Below are positions 29,827-41,793 of a stretch of DNA of 64,000 bases, piece after piece. The DNA comes from Superficieibacter sp. HKU1 (GTDB lineage: Bacteria > Pseudomonadota > Gammaproteobacteria > Enterobacterales > Enterobacteriaceae): positions 868,001 through 932,000 of the forward strand of contig NZ_CP119754.1 of assembly GCF_029319185.1 (NCBI RefSeq). The letters run 5' to 3'. Position 1 is the stretch's first letter; every line of letters begins with the position of its first letter. The notes under the pieces were generated by a model that was not told the DNA's origin, searched no databases, and was given only the letters and a program-made list of their open reading frames with translations. The position numbers and the translations under genes were made by a program.

Positions 29827-30812
29827 TTAGTATTAACAATCATTTTGATGGCGAGTTTAAGCGCCGTAATAAAACTGCCGACATCCGCTTTCCCCTGGCC
29901 CGCCAGTTCCAGCGCGGTGCCGTGGTCAACGGAAGTACGAATAAAGGGCAAGCCGAGGGTGATATTTACGCCCCGGCCAAAGCCCTGGTATTTTAGCACG
30001 GGGAGACCCTGATCGTGGTACATCGCCAGTACGGCGTCTGCATGATCGAGGTATTTGGGCTGAAATAACGTGTCGGCGGGCAGCGGCCCGCTCAGGTTCA
30101 TGCCTTTGGCGCGCATCTCTTCCAGCACCGGGATCAGAATGTCGATCTCCTCTGTACCCATATGACCGCCTTCACCCGCATGGGGGTTCAGGCCGCATAC
30201 CAGCACGTGCGGATGGCTAATACCGAACTTGTTCTGAAGATCGCCATGCAGAATGGTAATGACCTCGCGCAGCAAATCCGGGGTGATCGCATCGGCGACA
30301 TCTCGTAGCGGCAAATGCGTCGTCGCCACCGCCACGCGCATTGCTTCCGTCGCCAGCATCATCACCACTTTTTCTGCCTGCGCACGCGCTTCAAAAAACT
30401 CGGTATGCCCGGTGAAAGGAATGCCTGCATCGTTGATCACCCCTTTATGCACGGGGCCGGTGATCAGCGCGGCAAACTCATCGCTCAGGCAGCCATCGCA
30501 GGCGCGGGCCAGCGTTTCTACTACGTAGTGGCCGTTTTCCACGCTGAGTTGGCCCGCGACGACAGGAGTACGCAGTGCAACAGGTAGCAACGTCAGCGTT
30601 CCCGCGCGCTGCGGCTGCGCCGGTTCTGAGGCATTGTAAGGGCGTAGAGAAAGCGGAAGACCGAGCATCGCTGCCCGGTCTGTCAGGAGGGTTGCATCGG
30701 CGCAAACAACCAGTTCTACCGGCCAGTCGCGCTGTGCAAGCTGGACCACAAGGTCCGGGCCAATCCCGGCGGGTTCGCCGGGAGTGATCACCACACGGTG
30801 AGGATACGCCAT
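29823..30812 (-). CDS. pdxA: 4-hydroxythreonine-4-phosphate dehydrogenase
   Basis: This 329-residue NAD-dependent enzyme oxidises 4-phosphohydroxythreonine in vitamin B6 synthesis. Family lines include the N-terminal [15 protein letters not shown], the substrate/metal region FTGHTEFF, and the metal-binding histidines in [11 protein letters not shown] and [19 protein letters not shown]. It overlaps surA by one base and rsmA by four. Confidence 0.98.
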   Translation of the reverse strand: MAYPHRVVITPGEPAGIGPDLVVQLAQRDWPVELVVCADATLLTDRAAMLGLPLSLRPYNASEPAQPQRAGTLTLLPVALRTPVVAGQLSVENGHYVVETLARACDGCLSDEFAALITGPVHKGVINDAGIPFTGHTEFFEARAQAEKVVMMLATEAMRVAVATTHLPLRDVADAITPDLLREVITILHGDLQNKFGISHPHVLVCGLNPHAGEGGHMGTEEIDILIPVLEEMRAKGMNLSGPLPADTLFQPKYLDHADAVLAMYHDQGLPVLKYQGFGRGVNITLGLPFIRTSVDHGTALELAGQGKADVGSFITALKLAIKMIVNTK

Positions 30813-32104
30813 TATTCGCTCAGAATTTTGACGTAGGCCGTTGCACGCTGTTCCTGCATCCAGGTGGCCGCTTCTTCTGAGAACTTCCGGTTCATCAGCA
30901 TACGGTAGGCTTTGTCTTTCTGCGCCGCGTCCGTTTTATCAACCTGCCGCGTATCCAGCAGTTCGATCAGGTGCCAGCCGAAGGAGGAGTGCACCGGGGC
31001 GCTCATCTGGCCTTTATTGAGTTTCATCAGCGCATCGCGGAACGCCGGATCGTACATATTTGGCGTTGCCCAACCCAGATCGCCGCCCTGGTTTGCCGAA
31101 CCTGGATCCTGAGAGAACTCTTTCGCCGCGTTAGCAAACGTGGTTTTACCGCTCTTAATGTCCGCGGCAATTTCTTCCAGCTTCAGGCGCGCCTGATCGT
31201 CGGTCATGATCGGTGACGGTTTCAGCAGAATATGACGGGCATGGGCTTCGGTCACAGAGATGTTCTGATTCTGACCGCGCATATCGTTAACTTTCAGGAT
31301 ATGGAAGCCGACGCCGGAACGGATTGGGCCGATGATATCGCCTTTTTTCGCCGTGCTCAGCGCCTGCGCGAAGAGTCCAGGCAGTTCCTGAATACGGCCC
31401 CAGCCCATTTGCCCGCCCTGTAAGGCTTGCTGATCGGCAGAATAGCTGATAGCCAGTTTGCCGAAGTCAGCGCCGTTACGGGCCTGCTCGATAATGGAGT
31501 TTGCCTGTTCCTGGGCTTCGCTGACCTGCTCAGAAGACGGATTTTCCGGCAGCGGCAGCAGGATGTGGCTCAGGTTAAGCTCGGTGCTGGCATCGTTCTG
31601 GTTGCCGATCTGCTTCGCCAGGGAGTCCACTTCCTGCGGCAGTACGGTGACGCGACGACGCACTTCGTTGTTACGCACTTCAGAGATGGTCATCTCTTTG
31701 CGGATCTGGCTGCGATAGGTGTTGTAATCCAGCCCATCGTAAGCCAGGCGGCTGCGCATCTGATCCAGCGTCATGTTGTTTTGTTTAGCGATATTGGCAA
31801 TAGCCTCGTCGAGCTGCTGATCGGAGATTTTCACTCCCATCTTTTGTCCCATTTGCAGGATGATCTGATCCATGATCAAGCGTTCGAGGATTTGGTGACG
31901 CAGCGTGGCGTCGTCCGGCAGCTGCTGCCCGGCCTGACCCGCGTTCATTTTTACCGACTGCATCAGGCCATCAACGTCGCTTTCAAGAACGACGCCGTTA
32001 TTGACGACGGCTGCTACCTTATCGACAACCTGTGGGGCAGCGAACCCTGAATTCACCACCAGTGCAAGGGCGAAAGCAGGAAGCAGCGTTTTCCAGTTCT
32101 TCAT
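30812..32104 (-). CDS. surA: Periplasmic peptidyl-prolyl isomerase and outer-membrane protein chaperone
   Basis: This 430-residue chaperone guides outer-membrane beta-barrel proteins through the periplasm. A signal peptide ([19 protein letters not shown], cleaved after GFA) precedes the N-terminal chaperone domain. Two parvulin domains follow, near residues 175-275 ([12 protein letters not shown]...GADFGKLA) and 285-385 ([12 protein letters not shown]...GGDLGWA). LptD, encoded immediately upstream, is among its known clients. The gene is the second of the lptD-surA-pdxA-rsmA-apaGH series; the gap to lptD is 53 bases. Confidence 0.98.
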   Translation of the reverse strand: MKNWKTLLPAFALALVVNSGFAAPQVVDKVAAVVNNGVVLESDVDGLMQSVKMNAGQAGQQLPDDATLRHQILERLIMDQIILQMGQKMGVKISDQQLDEAIANIAKQNNMTLDQMRSRLAYDGLDYNTYRSQIRKEMTISEVRNNEVRRRVTVLPQEVDSLAKQIGNQNDASTELNLSHILLPLPENPSSEQVSEAQEQANSIIEQARNGADFGKLAISYSADQQALQGGQMGWGRIQELPGLFAQALSTAKKGDIIGPIRSGVGFHILKVNDMRGQNQNISVTEAHARHILLKPSPIMTDDQARLKLEEIAADIKSGKTTFANAAKEFSQDPGSANQGGDLGWATPNMYDPAFRDALMKLNKGQMSAPVHSSFGWHLIELLDTRQVDKTDAAQKDKAYRMLMNRKFSEEAATWMQEQRATAYVKILSE

Positions 32105-32157
32105 ACATTTTCCATTTCAATTAACCGCAATGCGGATTACGTTTTCAAACAACTGCA

Positions 32158-34503
32158 TTACAGAGAGCTACGGTAAGGCAAAATGTTCGAGCGCAGCATC
32201 TGCTGTGTGCCCAGACCATAGTTCGAACTCAGGCCACGCAGTTCAATATTAAAGCCGATGACGTTATCGTACACGCTTTGGTCGTTTTCCCAGCCGTTAA
32301 GTTTACGCTCGTAACCGACGCGGATCGCATAACAGCAGGAGTTATATTGCACGCCAACCATCTGGTCAGCGGCTTTTTTCTCGTTGGTATCGAAATACCA
32401 TGCGCCCACCACCGACCAGCGATCGGCAATAGGCCAGCTGCCCGCCGCGCCAACCTGAGAAATCCCCTCTTTATACTCATCCGACGTGGCGTATGACGGC
32501 AGCGTCGCCTGAATATATTCCGGGCTGGCGTAACGGTAGTTCAGCTGTAACATCCGATCCTGATCACGACGATATTCAATGGTACTGCTGCTGGTGGCAA
32601 CGTTGTCCAGTCGCGTATCGTACTGTACGCCGCCACGCAGGCCCCAGCGATCGGAGATGCGCCAGTAAGTATCACCTGCCCACACCAGCGAGCCGGTTTG
32701 GTCGTCATCTTCCCATTTAATATTGTCGTCATCACCGGTGCGCGACTCGGTGAAGTAGTAGATTTGACCGACAGAAACGTTAAAACGTTCCACGGCGGCA
32801 TCATCATAAATTCGCGAGGTCACGCCGGTGGTCACCTGATTTGCCGACGCGATACGGTCAAGGCCGCCATAGCTACGGTCGCGGAACAGACCGGTGTAGT
32901 CTGATTGCAGTAATGATGAGTCGTAGTTATTGATGTGGCTCTGGTCACGATAGGGCACATAAAGGTACTGGGCGCGCGGTTCAAGAGTCTGGGTATAGCC
33001 TTCAGCCCAGTTCATATCGCGCTCGAAAATCATTTTGCCATCGACTTTGAACTGCGGCATCACGCGGTTGACCGAGTCATCAAGCTGGTTGGTATTATTG
33101 CGGTTATAGGTATCCAGGTTGGTCTGCTGATAGTGCGTTGCCAGCAGTTTGGCTTCGGTATTCACGCTTCCCCAGCCGTTAGACAGCGGCAGGTTGATGG
33201 TCGGTTCAAGGTGCAGACGTGTCGCTTCCGGCTGGTTACTTTCGGTATTAACGAAGTGCACTGCCTGGCCATAAATACGGGTATCAAACGGACCGACATC
33301 GTTTTGATAATAGTTGACGTCGAGCTGCGGCTCTGCGGAGTAGCTGCTGTTGTTCTGATCGCTGAAGACCTGGAACTGTTTGGTGGAAACGGTGGCGTCA
33401 AAGTTCTGCACCGCATAGCCAAGGCTGAATTTCTGCGTGGCATAGCCGTCGGTACTGGAACCGTATTTGCTGTCAAAGTCGTTAAAATAGTTAGAGTCGC
33501 TGACTTTGGTGTAGTCGACGTTAAAACGCCATACCTGGTCAAGAACGCCGCCGTGTTGCCAGTAGAACAGCCAGCGATGGCGGCTGCCTTCTTTATCGTG
33601 GTCGTCCTGATAAACGTCATCTGACGGCAGGTAGTCCAGTTCCATCAGACCTGAGCCCGCCTGCGTCAGATAGCGGAATTCGTTCTCCCACATCACGTTG
33701 CCACGGCGGTGCATATAGTGCGGCGTGATAGTGGCGTCCATGTTGGGCGCAATATTCCAGTAATACGGCAGGGTGAACTCAAAGTAGTTCTTGCTGCTGT
33801 ATTTGGCGTTGGGGATCAGGAAACCAGAACGACGTTTGTCACCTACCGGCAATTGCAGATAGGGACTGTAAAAGACCGGAACCGGACCGAGCTTAAAGCG
33901 GGCGTTCCAGATTTCCGCAACCTGTTCTTCACGATCGTGGATCACTTCGCTGCCCACCACGCTCCAGGTATTCGAACCTGGCAAGCATGAAGTAAAGGTG
34001 CCGTTTTCCAGGATGGTGTAGCGGTTTTCGCCACGCTGTTTCATCAGATCCGCTTTCCCGCGCCCCTGACGGCCCACCATCTGATAGTCGCCTTCCCAGA
34101 TATTGGTATCTTTGGTGTTCAGGTTAGCCCAGCCTTTCGGCCCTTTAAGGATCACCTGGTTATCGTCGTAATGCACGTTGCCAAGCGCATCGACGGTACG
34201 CACTGGCTCAGGCTGTCCTGCGGCTTCTTTCTGATGAAGCTGGACTTCATCGGCCTGGAGGCGGCTGTTGCCCTGATTGATATCCACATTGCCGGTAAAC
34301 GCGGCGTTATCGGGATAATTTCCTTTGGCATGATCGGCATTGATCGTGACCGGTAATTCGTTCGGCTCGCCCTCCACCAGAGGACGGTTATAGCTCGGCA
34401 CGCCCAGCATACACTGCGAGGCGAGATCGGCGGCCATACCCTGCTGACTATACAGGGCGCTGGCGATCATGGTGGCCAGAAGGGTGGGAATACGTTTTTT
34501 CAT
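32158..34503 (-). CDS. lptD: LPS-assembly outer-membrane protein LptD
   Basis: This 781-residue beta-barrel protein, with LptE, inserts lipopolysaccharide into the outer leaflet. The signal peptide [20 protein letters not shown] ends after GMA. An N-terminal OstA/LptA-like beta-jellyroll follows ([12 protein letters not shown]...[12 protein letters not shown]), then the barrel, ending in LPYRSSL. The four cysteines that form the two interdomain disulfides are present: C31, C173, C723 and C724. The frame is open for 50 codons upstream, but ATG 34503 gives the family N-terminus. It is divergent from djlA with a 184-base gap. Confidence 0.98.
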   Translation of the reverse strand: MKKRIPTLLATMIASALYSQQGMAADLASQCMLGVPSYNRPLVEGEPNELPVTINADHAKGNYPDNAAFTGNVDINQGNSRLQADEVQLHQKEAAGQPEPVRTVDALGNVHYDDNQVILKGPKGWANLNTKDTNIWEGDYQMVGRQGRGKADLMKQRGENRYTILENGTFTSCLPGSNTWSVVGSEVIHDREEQVAEIWNARFKLGPVPVFYSPYLQLPVGDKRRSGFLIPNAKYSSKNYFEFTLPYYWNIAPNMDATITPHYMHRRGNVMWENEFRYLTQAGSGLMELDYLPSDDVYQDDHDKEGSRHRWLFYWQHGGVLDQVWRFNVDYTKVSDSNYFNDFDSKYGSSTDGYATQKFSLGYAVQNFDATVSTKQFQVFSDQNNSSYSAEPQLDVNYYQNDVGPFDTRIYGQAVHFVNTESNQPEATRLHLEPTINLPLSNGWGSVNTEAKLLATHYQQTNLDTYNRNNTNQLDDSVNRVMPQFKVDGKMIFERDMNWAEGYTQTLEPRAQYLYVPYRDQSHINNYDSSLLQSDYTGLFRDRSYGGLDRIASANQVTTGVTSRIYDDAAVERFNVSVGQIYYFTESRTGDDDNIKWEDDDQTGSLVWAGDTYWRISDRWGLRGGVQYDTRLDNVATSSSTIEYRRDQDRMLQLNYRYASPEYIQATLPSYATSDEYKEGISQVGAAGSWPIADRWSVVGAWYFDTNEKKAADQMVGVQYNSCCYAIRVGYERKLNGWENDQSVYDNVIGFNIELRGLSSNYGLGTQQMLRSNILPYRSSL

Positions 34504-34687
34504 ACGTTTTATATGTTGTTCCGTCATCAGTGGCGTAGCGACTAGCAAACGGTCAGAGACTAACTTACTCATCCGCATCGCGCTAGTCTTAATCCTGCCC
34601 GTTTCATGCCCTTGTGTTAGGCACGGCATTGAATGACGGGTATGATAAAACATATTTTAGTCGCAGGCATGACGATTTGGGGAGTAT

Positions 34688-35506
34688 ATGCAGTATTGGG
34701 GCAAAGTGATTGGCGTGGCAGTGGCATTAATGATGGGCGGCGGCTTCTGGGGCGCGGTGCTGGGACTGCTGATAGGCCATATGTTTGATAAGGCGCGAAG
34801 CCGTCGGCTGAACTGGTTTGCCAATCAACAGGAGCGACAATCGCTATTTTTTGCCACCACCTTTGAGGTGATGGGGCATTTAACCAAATCGAAAGGCCGC
34901 GTGACGGAAGCGGATATTCAGATTGCCAGCGTCTTTATGGATCGCATGAATCTGCACGGCGAATCACGTAGCGCTGCGCAGCAGGCATTTCGCACGGGTA
35001 AAGCGGACAACTACCCGCTGCGTGAAAAAATGCGCGCTTTCCGAAGCATCTGTTTTGGCCGTGCCGATTTGATTAGGATGTTTCTGGAAATTCAAATCCA
35101 GGCGGCGTTTGCGGATGGACAATTGCACCCGAATGAACGTGAGGTGCTGTACGTAATTGCCGAGGAGTTAGGGATTTCCCGCGCGCAGTTCGATCAGTTC
35201 CTGCGCATGATGCAGGGTGGGGCGCAGTTTGGCGGCGGATATCAGCACCAGCAGCAGTCCGGCGGTGGCTGGCATCAGGCGCAGCGCGGACCGACGCTGG
35301 AGGATGCCTGTAACGTGCTGGGCGTGAAGCCGACCGATGACGGGACCACCATCAAGCGTGCCTACCGCAAGCTGATGAGCGAACATCATCCTGACAAGCT
35401 GGTAGCAAAGGGTCTGCCACCGGAGATGATGGAGATGGCGAAGCAAAAAGCGCAGGAGATCCAGAAGGCGTACGAGCTGATTAAAGAGCAGAAAGGGTTT
35501 AAGTAA
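34688..35506 (+). CDS. djlA: Membrane-anchored DnaJ-like co-chaperone
   Basis: This 272-residue protein has a single N-terminal transmembrane segment ([27 protein letters not shown]), a central TerB-like helical region, a Gln/Gly-rich linker ([16 protein letters not shown]) and a C-terminal J domain with the HPD motif in SEHHPDKL. It stimulates DnaK ATPase and in E. coli links to the Rcs envelope stress pathway. The length matches E. coli DjlA (271). It is flanked downstream by a REP pair. Confidence 0.97.
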   Translation: MQYWGKVIGVAVALMMGGGFWGAVLGLLIGHMFDKARSRRLNWFANQQERQSLFFATTFEVMGHLTKSKGRVTEADIQIASVFMDRMNLHGESRSAAQQAFRTGKADNYPLREKMRAFRSICFGRADLIRMFLEIQIQAAFADGQLHPNEREVLYVIAEELGISRAQFDQFLRMMQGGAQFGGGYQHQQQSGGGWHQAQRGPTLEDACNVLGVKPTDDGTTIKRAYRKLMSEHHPDKLVAKGLPPEMMEMAKQKAQEIQKAYELIKEQKGFK

Positions 35507-35549
35507 GGTCGACAACGTGGCACGAAATCAATGCCATTATCCCATCATA

Positions 35550-35655
35550 ATGCCGGGTGGCGGCTTCGCCTTACCCGGCCTACAAAATTCACAATATCAG
35601 AGGGTTGCCTAATAACTGTAGGCCCGGTAAGCGTAGCGCCACCGGGCATTATGGC
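35550..35655. repeat. REP pair (BIME) between djlA and rluA
   Basis: GCCGGGTGGCGGCTTCGCCT (from 35552) and, inverted, GTAGGCCCGGTAAGCGTAGC (from 35620) flank a spacer of about 35 bases. This is the standard head-to-head BIME layout between convergent genes. Confidence 0.85.
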
Positions 35656-35683
35656 TCCTTGCTAACGCCAACAAGGACCGTTG

Positions 35684-36343
35684 TCAAAAATCCGCCGGCA
35701 CCTTAAACGTCATCGAACTGCCATACGCCGGATGGGTAATAGTCAGCATCTGCGCGTGTAGCAGCAGGCGTGGCGCTAACGCCAGCGCCTCTGGCGTGGC
35801 GTAGAACCGGTCGCCGAGGATCGGATGACCGAGCGCCAGCATATGCACGCGCAGCTGATGCGAGCGCCCGGTAATCGGCTTCAGCACTACGCGAGCGGTA
35901 TTATCCGCCGCGTACTCCACCACCTCATACTCCGTCTGCGCCGCCTTACCGGTCTCAAAACAGACTTTCTGCTTTGGCCGGTTCGGCCAGTCGCAGATCA
36001 GCGGCAAATCCACCAGACCTTCTGCTTTCGCCGGATGGCCCCAGATCCGCGCCACGTACTGTTTTTTCGGCTCGCGCTCGCGAAACTGGCGTTTCAGCTC
36101 CCGCTCGGCAGCTTTGGTCAGCGCCACCACAATCACGCCGCTGGTCGCCATGTCCAGACGATGCACGGATTCGGCCTGCGGATAATCACGCTGAATACGC
36201 GTCATCACGCTGTCCTTGTGCTCCTCAAGACGCCCCGGCACCGACAACAGGCCGCTCGGCTTGTTGACCACCATAATGTGTTCATCCTGGTACAGAACGA
36301 CCAGCCAGGGCTCCTGCGACGGATTGTAGTTTTCCATCCCCAT
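35684..36343 (-). CDS. rluA: Dual-specificity tRNA/23S rRNA pseudouridine synthase
   Basis: This 219-residue enzyme makes pseudouridine at 23S rRNA position 746 and tRNA position 32 in E. coli. The catalytic Asp is in HRLDMATSGVIVVALT near residue 64. KPITGRSHQLRVHMLALGHPILGD is the C-terminal family motif. It lies 11 bases behind rapA and is probably co-transcribed with it. Confidence 0.98.
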   Translation of the reverse strand: MGMENYNPSQEPWLVVLYQDEHIMVVNKPSGLLSVPGRLEEHKDSVMTRIQRDYPQAESVHRLDMATSGVIVVALTKAAERELKRQFREREPKKQYVARIWGHPAKAEGLVDLPLICDWPNRPKQKVCFETGKAAQTEYEVVEYAADNTARVVLKPITGRSHQLRVHMLALGHPILGDRFYATPEALALAPRLLLHAQMLTITHPAYGSSMTFKVPADF

Positions 36344-36354
36344 GTGCTTTTCCG

Positions 36355-39261
36355 TTACTGATGCGTGACGACAATCAGACGCAGCGCGTCCAGACGCCAG
36401 CCCGCCTGGTTCAGGCTTTCCATCACCTGCTGGCGGTTGCTGTCGATGGCCTCCAGCTCATCCTCACGGATGTTCGGATTGACCGCTTTCAGTGCTTCCA
36501 GGCGCGACAGTTCAGCAGACAATTTCTCGTCGGCCTCGCTGCGCGCTGCATCAATAAGCTGGCGGGCGGCTTTTTCAATCTGCGCTTCGCCCTGTTGCAG
36601 AATGGCGTGAACCTCCTGCTGTACGGCGTTAACCAGCTTGCTACCGGTATGACGGTTAACCGCGCTGAGCTGGCGGTTAAAGGTCTCAAATTCGACCTGC
36701 GCCGCCAGATTGGTGCCGTTTTTGTCCAGTAGCATGCGCACCGGCGTCGGCGGCAGGAAGCGGTTAAGCTGGAGCTGTTTCGGGGCCTGTGCTTCGACAA
36801 CGTAGATCAGTTCCAGCAGCAGCGTGCCCACCGGCAGCGCCTTGTTTTTCAGCAGTGAAATGGTGCTGCTGCCGGTATCACCGGACAAGATCAGATCCAG
36901 ACCATTACGGATCAGCGGGTGCTCCCAGGTAATAAACTGCGCATCTTCACGCGACAGCGCAATATCACGCTCAAACGTAATGGTGCAGCCATCTTCCGGC
37001 AGACCGGGGAAATCCGGCACCAGCATGTGATCGGATGGCGTCAGGACAATCAGGTTTTCACCGCGGTCATCCTGGTTAATGCCGACGATGTCAAACAGGT
37101 TCATGGCGAAGGCGATCAGGCTGGTATCATCATCCTGTTCTTCAATACTCTCTGCCAGCGCCTGCGCTTTCTCCCCGCCGTTGGAGTGGATTTCCAGCAG
37201 ACGGTCACGCCCCTGTTCAAGCTGGGCTTTCAGCGCGTCGTGCTGCGCGCGGCAGGATTTGATCAGATCGTCAAAACCATCGGTGTTTTCCGGTGCTGCC
37301 AGATACGTAATCAGGTCGTTATACACCGTGTCATAAATCGCGCGGCCGGTCGGGCAGGTATGCTCAAACGCATCAAGGCCTTCGTGATACCAGCGAACCA
37401 GTACCGACTGCGCGGTTCTCTCCAGGTAAGGAACGTGGATCTGAATATCGTGCGCCTGACCGATACGGTCCAGACGACCGATACGCTGCTCCAGCAGGTC
37501 CGGGTTAAACGGCAGGTCAAACATCACAAGGTTGCTGGCAAACTGGAAGTTACGCCCTTCAGAGCCGATTTCCGAGCACAGCAGCACCTGCGCGCCGCTG
37601 TCTTCTTCGCCAAACCACGCGGCGGCGCGGTCACGTTCGATGATCGACATACCTTCGTGGAAGACCGCGGCGCGGATGCCTTCGCGCTCGCGCAGCACCT
37701 GCTCCAGCTGCAGCGCCGTGGTGGCCTGGGCACAAATCACCAGCACTTTCTGCGAGCGGTGGCTGGTCAGATAGCCCATCAGCCATTCGACGCGCGGATC
37801 GAAGTTCCACCAGGTACCAGTATCACCTTCAAATTCCTGATAAATTTGCTCCGGGTAGAGCATGTCCCGCGCCCGGTCTTCCGCGCTTTTGCGCGCGCCC
37901 ATGATGCCGGAGACTTTAATTGCGGTCTGGTACTGCGTTGGCAACGGCAGTTTGATGGTATGCAGTTCGCGCTTCGGAAAGCCTTTCACTCCGTTACGGG
38001 TGTTGCGGAACAGCACGCGGCTGGTGCCATGACGGTCCATCAGCATAGAGACCAGTTCCTGACGGGCGGACTGTGCGCCGTCGCGGTCGCTGTTCGCCGT
38101 TTGCAGCAGCGGTTCAATATCCTGTTCGCCGATGAGTTCACCGAGCATATTCAGTTCGCTGTCGCTGAGCTTATTACCCGCCAGCAGCAGGGCGACCGCG
38201 TCGGCGACCGGACGGTAGTTATTTTGTTCTTCCACAAACTGCGCGAAGTCGTGGAAGCGATCCGGATCCAGCAGGCGCAGGCGCGCAAAGTGGCTTTCCA
38301 TTCCGAGCTGTTCCGGCGTGGCGGTCAGCAGCAGGACGCCCGGTACGTGACCGGCCAGTTCTTCAATGGCGCTATATTCGCGGCTCGGTGCGTCTTCACT
38401 CCACACCAGATGGTGCGCTTCATCGACTACCAGCAGATCCCACTCGGCATCACACAGATGTTCAAGGCGCTGTTTATTACGACGCACGAAGTCCAGCGAG
38501 CAGATCACCAGTTGTTCGGTTTCAAACGGATTGTCGGCATCGTGCTGCGCTTCGGCATAACGCTCATCGTCGAACAGCGCAAAGCGCAGGTTGAAGCGAC
38601 GCAGCATTTCTACCAGCCACTGATGCTGCAACGTTTCCGGCACCACCACCAGGACACGCTCAGCCGCGCCGGACAGCAGTTGCTGATGCAGGATCATCCC
38701 GGCTTCAATGGTTTTACCCAAACCAACTTCATCTGCCAGCAGCACGCGCGGTGCGTGGCGGCGGCCAACGTCATGGGCAATGTTGAGCTGATGGGGGATC
38801 AGGCTGGTACGCTGGCCGCGCAGGCCGCTGTACGGCATGCGGTACTGTTCGCTCTGGTATTTACGCGCCCGATAACGCAGTGAAAAGCGATCCATACGGT
38901 CGATTTGCCCGGCGAACAGGCGATCCTGCGGTTTGCTGAACACCAGTTTGCTGTCGAGAAACACTTCGCGCAGCAGAACGTCTTTTTCGTCAGTATCCAG
39001 GCGCGTACCGGTATAGGCGAGCAGGCCATTTTCTTCTTTTACGTCATCAATGTGCAGCTGCCAGCCTTCATGACTTGTTACGGTATCGCCCGGATTGAAC
39101 ATAACGCGGGTCACGGGAGAATCGCTGCGCGCATACAGGCGGTTTTCTCCGGTAGCCGGAAATAATAGCGTGACAGTTCGCGCGTCCATCGCGACAACAG
39201 TACCAAGTCCTAGTTCGCTTTCGGTGTCGCTGATCCAGCGTTGACCAAGTGTAAAAGGCAT
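36355..39261 (-). CDS. rapA: RNA polymerase-associated ATPase RapA (HepA)
   Basis: This 968-residue Swi2/Snf2-type ATPase recycles RNA polymerase stalled after transcription. The helicase motifs are visible: Walker [20 protein letters not shown] in [11 protein letters not shown], motif [12 protein letters not shown], and motif [16 protein letters not shown]. Tudor-like N-terminal domains ([20 protein letters not shown]) and a long C-terminal coiled region complete it. The gene is downstream of polB with a 131-base gap and upstream of rluA. Confidence 0.98.
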   Translation of the reverse strand: MPFTLGQRWISDTESELGLGTVVAMDARTVTLLFPATGENRLYARSDSPVTRVMFNPGDTVTSHEGWQLHIDDVKEENGLLAYTGTRLDTDEKDVLLREVFLDSKLVFSKPQDRLFAGQIDRMDRFSLRYRARKYQSEQYRMPYSGLRGQRTSLIPHQLNIAHDVGRRHAPRVLLADEVGLGKTIEAGMILHQQLLSGAAERVLVVVPETLQHQWLVEMLRRFNLRFALFDDERYAEAQHDADNPFETEQLVICSLDFVRRNKQRLEHLCDAEWDLLVVDEAHHLVWSEDAPSREYSAIEELAGHVPGVLLLTATPEQLGMESHFARLRLLDPDRFHDFAQFVEEQNNYRPVADAVALLLAGNKLSDSELNMLGELIGEQDIEPLLQTANSDRDGAQSARQELVSMLMDRHGTSRVLFRNTRNGVKGFPKRELHTIKLPLPTQYQTAIKVSGIMGARKSAEDRARDMLYPEQIYQEFEGDTGTWWNFDPRVEWLMGYLTSHRSQKVLVICAQATTALQLEQVLREREGIRAAVFHEGMSIIERDRAAAWFGEEDSGAQVLLCSEIGSEGRNFQFASNLVMFDLPFNPDLLEQRIGRLDRIGQAHDIQIHVPYLERTAQSVLVRWYHEGLDAFEHTCPTGRAIYDTVYNDLITYLAAPENTDGFDDLIKSCRAQHDALKAQLEQGRDRLLEIHSNGGEKAQALAESIEEQDDDTSLIAFAMNLFDIVGINQDDRGENLIVLTPSDHMLVPDFPGLPEDGCTITFERDIALSREDAQFITWEHPLIRNGLDLILSGDTGSSTISLLKNKALPVGTLLLELIYVVEAQAPKQLQLNRFLPPTPVRMLLDKNGTNLAAQVEFETFNRQLSAVNRHTGSKLVNAVQQEVHAILQQGEAQIEKAARQLIDAARSEADEKLSAELSRLEALKAVNPNIREDELEAIDSNRQQVMESLNQAGWRLDALRLIVVTHQ

Positions 39262-39392
39262 ATGTGTTCGGCTCTATCTCTTTGATTGCAGGCAATAACC
39301 GACCTCTGCCATCCGAAGGTAGCAGCGATCTGAATTGGGTCCAGGAATGGAAAGGGCGCTATGGTACTGGATGGCAGCGGATTCGTCACGTA

Positions 39393-41750
39393 TCAAAATA
39401 GCCCCAGTTGCCCCGTCACTAGTGTAGCAAAATTATCGTTCATAAAGGGGAGTATCCCTTCGGCGACCGGCTCAAGCTGGCGGGTCAGGTAGTGATCGTA
39501 ATCTAAGGGTGAACGCTGGTAATCAACCGGCTCCGGCCCGTTAGTGGTCCAGACGTATTTGATGGTCCCGCGATTTTGATACTGGGCGGCGCGGCCACGC
39601 TTCAGATTCTCTTCATCTGCCAGCCGCGCGGCGCGCACGTGTGGCGGTACATTGCGCTGATATTCGCTCAGCGGACGCCGCAGACGTTTGCGATAAACCA
39701 GCCGTTCGTCCAGTTCGCCCGCCAGCAGTTTGTCGATGGTTTCACGCACAAATTCCTTATACGGTTCGCGGCGGAAAATACGCAGGTACAGCTCCTGCTG
39801 GAACTGCTGCGCCAGCGGCGTCCAGTCGGTGCGCACGGTTTCCAGCCCTTTAAAGACCATCCGCTGTTTTTCCCCTTCCTGAATCAGTCCGGCATAGCGT
39901 TTTTTGCTGCCGGTATCGGCACCGCGAATGGTTGGCATCAGAAAGCGGCAGAAATGGGTCTCAAACTCCAGCTCCAGCGCGCTGGTCAGGTTCTCTTTTT
40001 TCAGCTCCGCCTTCCACCAGGCATTCACTTTTTTCACCAGCGTCTGACCGATCTGCGCGGCGTCATCTTCACTGTGGGAACGTTTGAGCCAGACAAAGGT
40101 GGAGTCTGTGTCGCCGTAGATGACGTCATAACCTTCCGCTTCGATCAGGGCTTTGGTCTGACGCATGATCGCGTGGCCGCGCATGGTGATCGACGAGGCC
40201 AGACGCGGATCGAAAAAGCGGCAGGCGCTGGTGCCGAGCACGCCGTAGAAGGCGTTCATAATGATCTTCAGCGCCTGCGACAATGGCTTGTTGCCCTGAC
40301 GTTTGGCTTCTTCTCGCCCGTGCCAGATTTGGCTGACGATCTCCGGCAGACAGTGTTTGTCGCGGGAAAACCACGCGTCGAGAAAACCTTCGGTGCTGTG
40401 GGTGGGATCGGGCTGCGCCATGCCTTCGATCAGCCCGACCGGGTCGATCAGAAAGGTGCGGATAATCGACGGATACAGGCTTTTATAGTCCAGTACCAGC
40501 ACCGAATCATACAGGCCAGGCCGGGAATCCATCACGTAGCCGCCGGGACTGGCCTGCGGCGGCACCGAACCCATATTTGGCGCCACGTACCCGGCGCGAT
40601 GCATTCGTGGAAAATAGAGGTGGCTGAAGGCGGCGACCGATCCGCCGTGGCGATCGACCGGCAGACCGTTGACCGTCGCCCGTTCCAGCAAAAACGGCAT
40701 GATCTGCGTTTTATGGAAGATGCGGGTTACCAGTTCGCAGTCTTTAAGGTTATACGTAGCTAATGCAGGTTTATCTTCGGCGAAACGACGGTCAATTTCG
40801 TCCATCCGGTCCCACGGGTTATCAATTGATTTCCCTTCGCCCAGCAGCTCTCGCGACACCGATTCCAGCGAGAATGACGAGAAGTTCCAGAAGGCTGATT
40901 TCAGCGCGTCAATGCCGTCGATGATCACCCGGCCGTTCATCTGCGCGAAAAACACGCCGTTTTTAAATCCGTGTTCGCGCCACTCCAGCTCGCTATTACC
41001 GCGTCCCAGGCGCAGTGGAATGCGGTAGCGTTCGGCATGCTTTTGCAGCATGCGTAAGTCAAATCCCACCACGTTCCAGCCGATCAGCACGTCCGGATCG
41101 TGCTCGGCAAACCAGGCATTAAGTTTTTCCAGCAGCTGCGGACGGCTGGCAACATACTCCAGATGAAAGTCGAGCGCCGGATCTTCACCGCTGGGCTGGC
41201 CAAGCATATACACTACGCGCTGACCGCAGCCTTCAAGACCAATACAGTACAACTCGCCGTGGCGGGTCGTTTCGATATCCAGCGATACCCATTTCAGCGG
41301 TGGCCGATAGTGCGGATTGGGTTTCAGGCGGGCGTTAATCAGTGCGCCATTCTGCTCATCACCGTCAACCCAGACAGGCGCAGTAATAAAACGCTCCATC
41401 AGGAAGCGCTCCGGCGGGCGCACGTCCACTTCGTATACGGTAACGCCGTTGTCGCGCAGCCGTTTTTCATAGTTCATTAACTGGCGGTGAGAGCGGCAGT
41501 ACAGACCGTAAACCGGGCGACGGTGAAAATCTTTTAGTTCAAGCGGCGTGAGGCGAAATCCGTGTTCGGCGCTTAACGTTTGCTGCGCGCGCGCGACGTG
41601 GTCGGCAGCAATAAAGGCCACGGATTCCTGCGGCGGCAGGGTGACGTGCAGCGGACCGTTGTCCGTCGCCAGCCAGAATGTCACTTCCGTCCCCTGCGGA
41701 GTATCCCGCCAGTGCCGGGTTAAAATAAAGCCTTCTCGCGCCTGCGCCAC
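39393..41750 (-). CDS. polB: DNA polymerase II
   Basis: This 785-residue family B polymerase works in replication restart and lesion bypass during the SOS response. Exonuclease motif I is [13 protein letters not shown]. Polymerase motifs are [13 protein letters not shown], the [12 protein letters not shown] region and [14 protein letters not shown] 41750 gives [14 protein letters not shown], closest to the E. coli start; an in-frame TTG two codons upstream is weaker. A LexA-like box (41805-41824) and a TATAAT (minus) lie upstream, inside the tail of the preceding gene. Confidence 0.97.
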   Translation of the reverse strand: MAQAREGFILTRHWRDTPQGTEVTFWLATDNGPLHVTLPPQESVAFIAADHVARAQQTLSAEHGFRLTPLELKDFHRRPVYGLYCRSHRQLMNYEKRLRDNGVTVYEVDVRPPERFLMERFITAPVWVDGDEQNGALINARLKPNPHYRPPLKWVSLDIETTRHGELYCIGLEGCGQRVVYMLGQPSGEDPALDFHLEYVASRPQLLEKLNAWFAEHDPDVLIGWNVVGFDLRMLQKHAERYRIPLRLGRGNSELEWREHGFKNGVFFAQMNGRVIIDGIDALKSAFWNFSSFSLESVSRELLGEGKSIDNPWDRMDEIDRRFAEDKPALATYNLKDCELVTRIFHKTQIMPFLLERATVNGLPVDRHGGSVAAFSHLYFPRMHRAGYVAPNMGSVPPQASPGGYVMDSRPGLYDSVLVLDYKSLYPSIIRTFLIDPVGLIEGMAQPDPTHSTEGFLDAWFSRDKHCLPEIVSQIWHGREEAKRQGNKPLSQALKIIMNAFYGVLGTSACRFFDPRLASSITMRGHAIMRQTKALIEAEGYDVIYGDTDSTFVWLKRSHSEDDAAQIGQTLVKKVNAWWKAELKKENLTSALELEFETHFCRFLMPTIRGADTGSKKRYAGLIQEGEKQRMVFKGLETVRTDWTPLAQQFQQELYLRIFRREPYKEFVRETIDKLLAGELDERLVYRKRLRRPLSEYQRNVPPHVRAARLADEENLKRGRAAQYQNRGTIKYVWTTNGPEPVDYQRSPLDYDHYLTRQLEPVAEGILPFMNDNFATLVTGQLGLF

Positions 41751-41793
41751 GCTCAATTCTCGTCAATAAAATCAGACGTTATTATAACCTTTT

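Noticed and set aside
36919..38883. A 654-codon open frame on the plus strand opposite rapA
   Set aside because: It is a shadow of rapA codon structure. Its translation has no family motif, and rapA is complete and conserved on the other strand.
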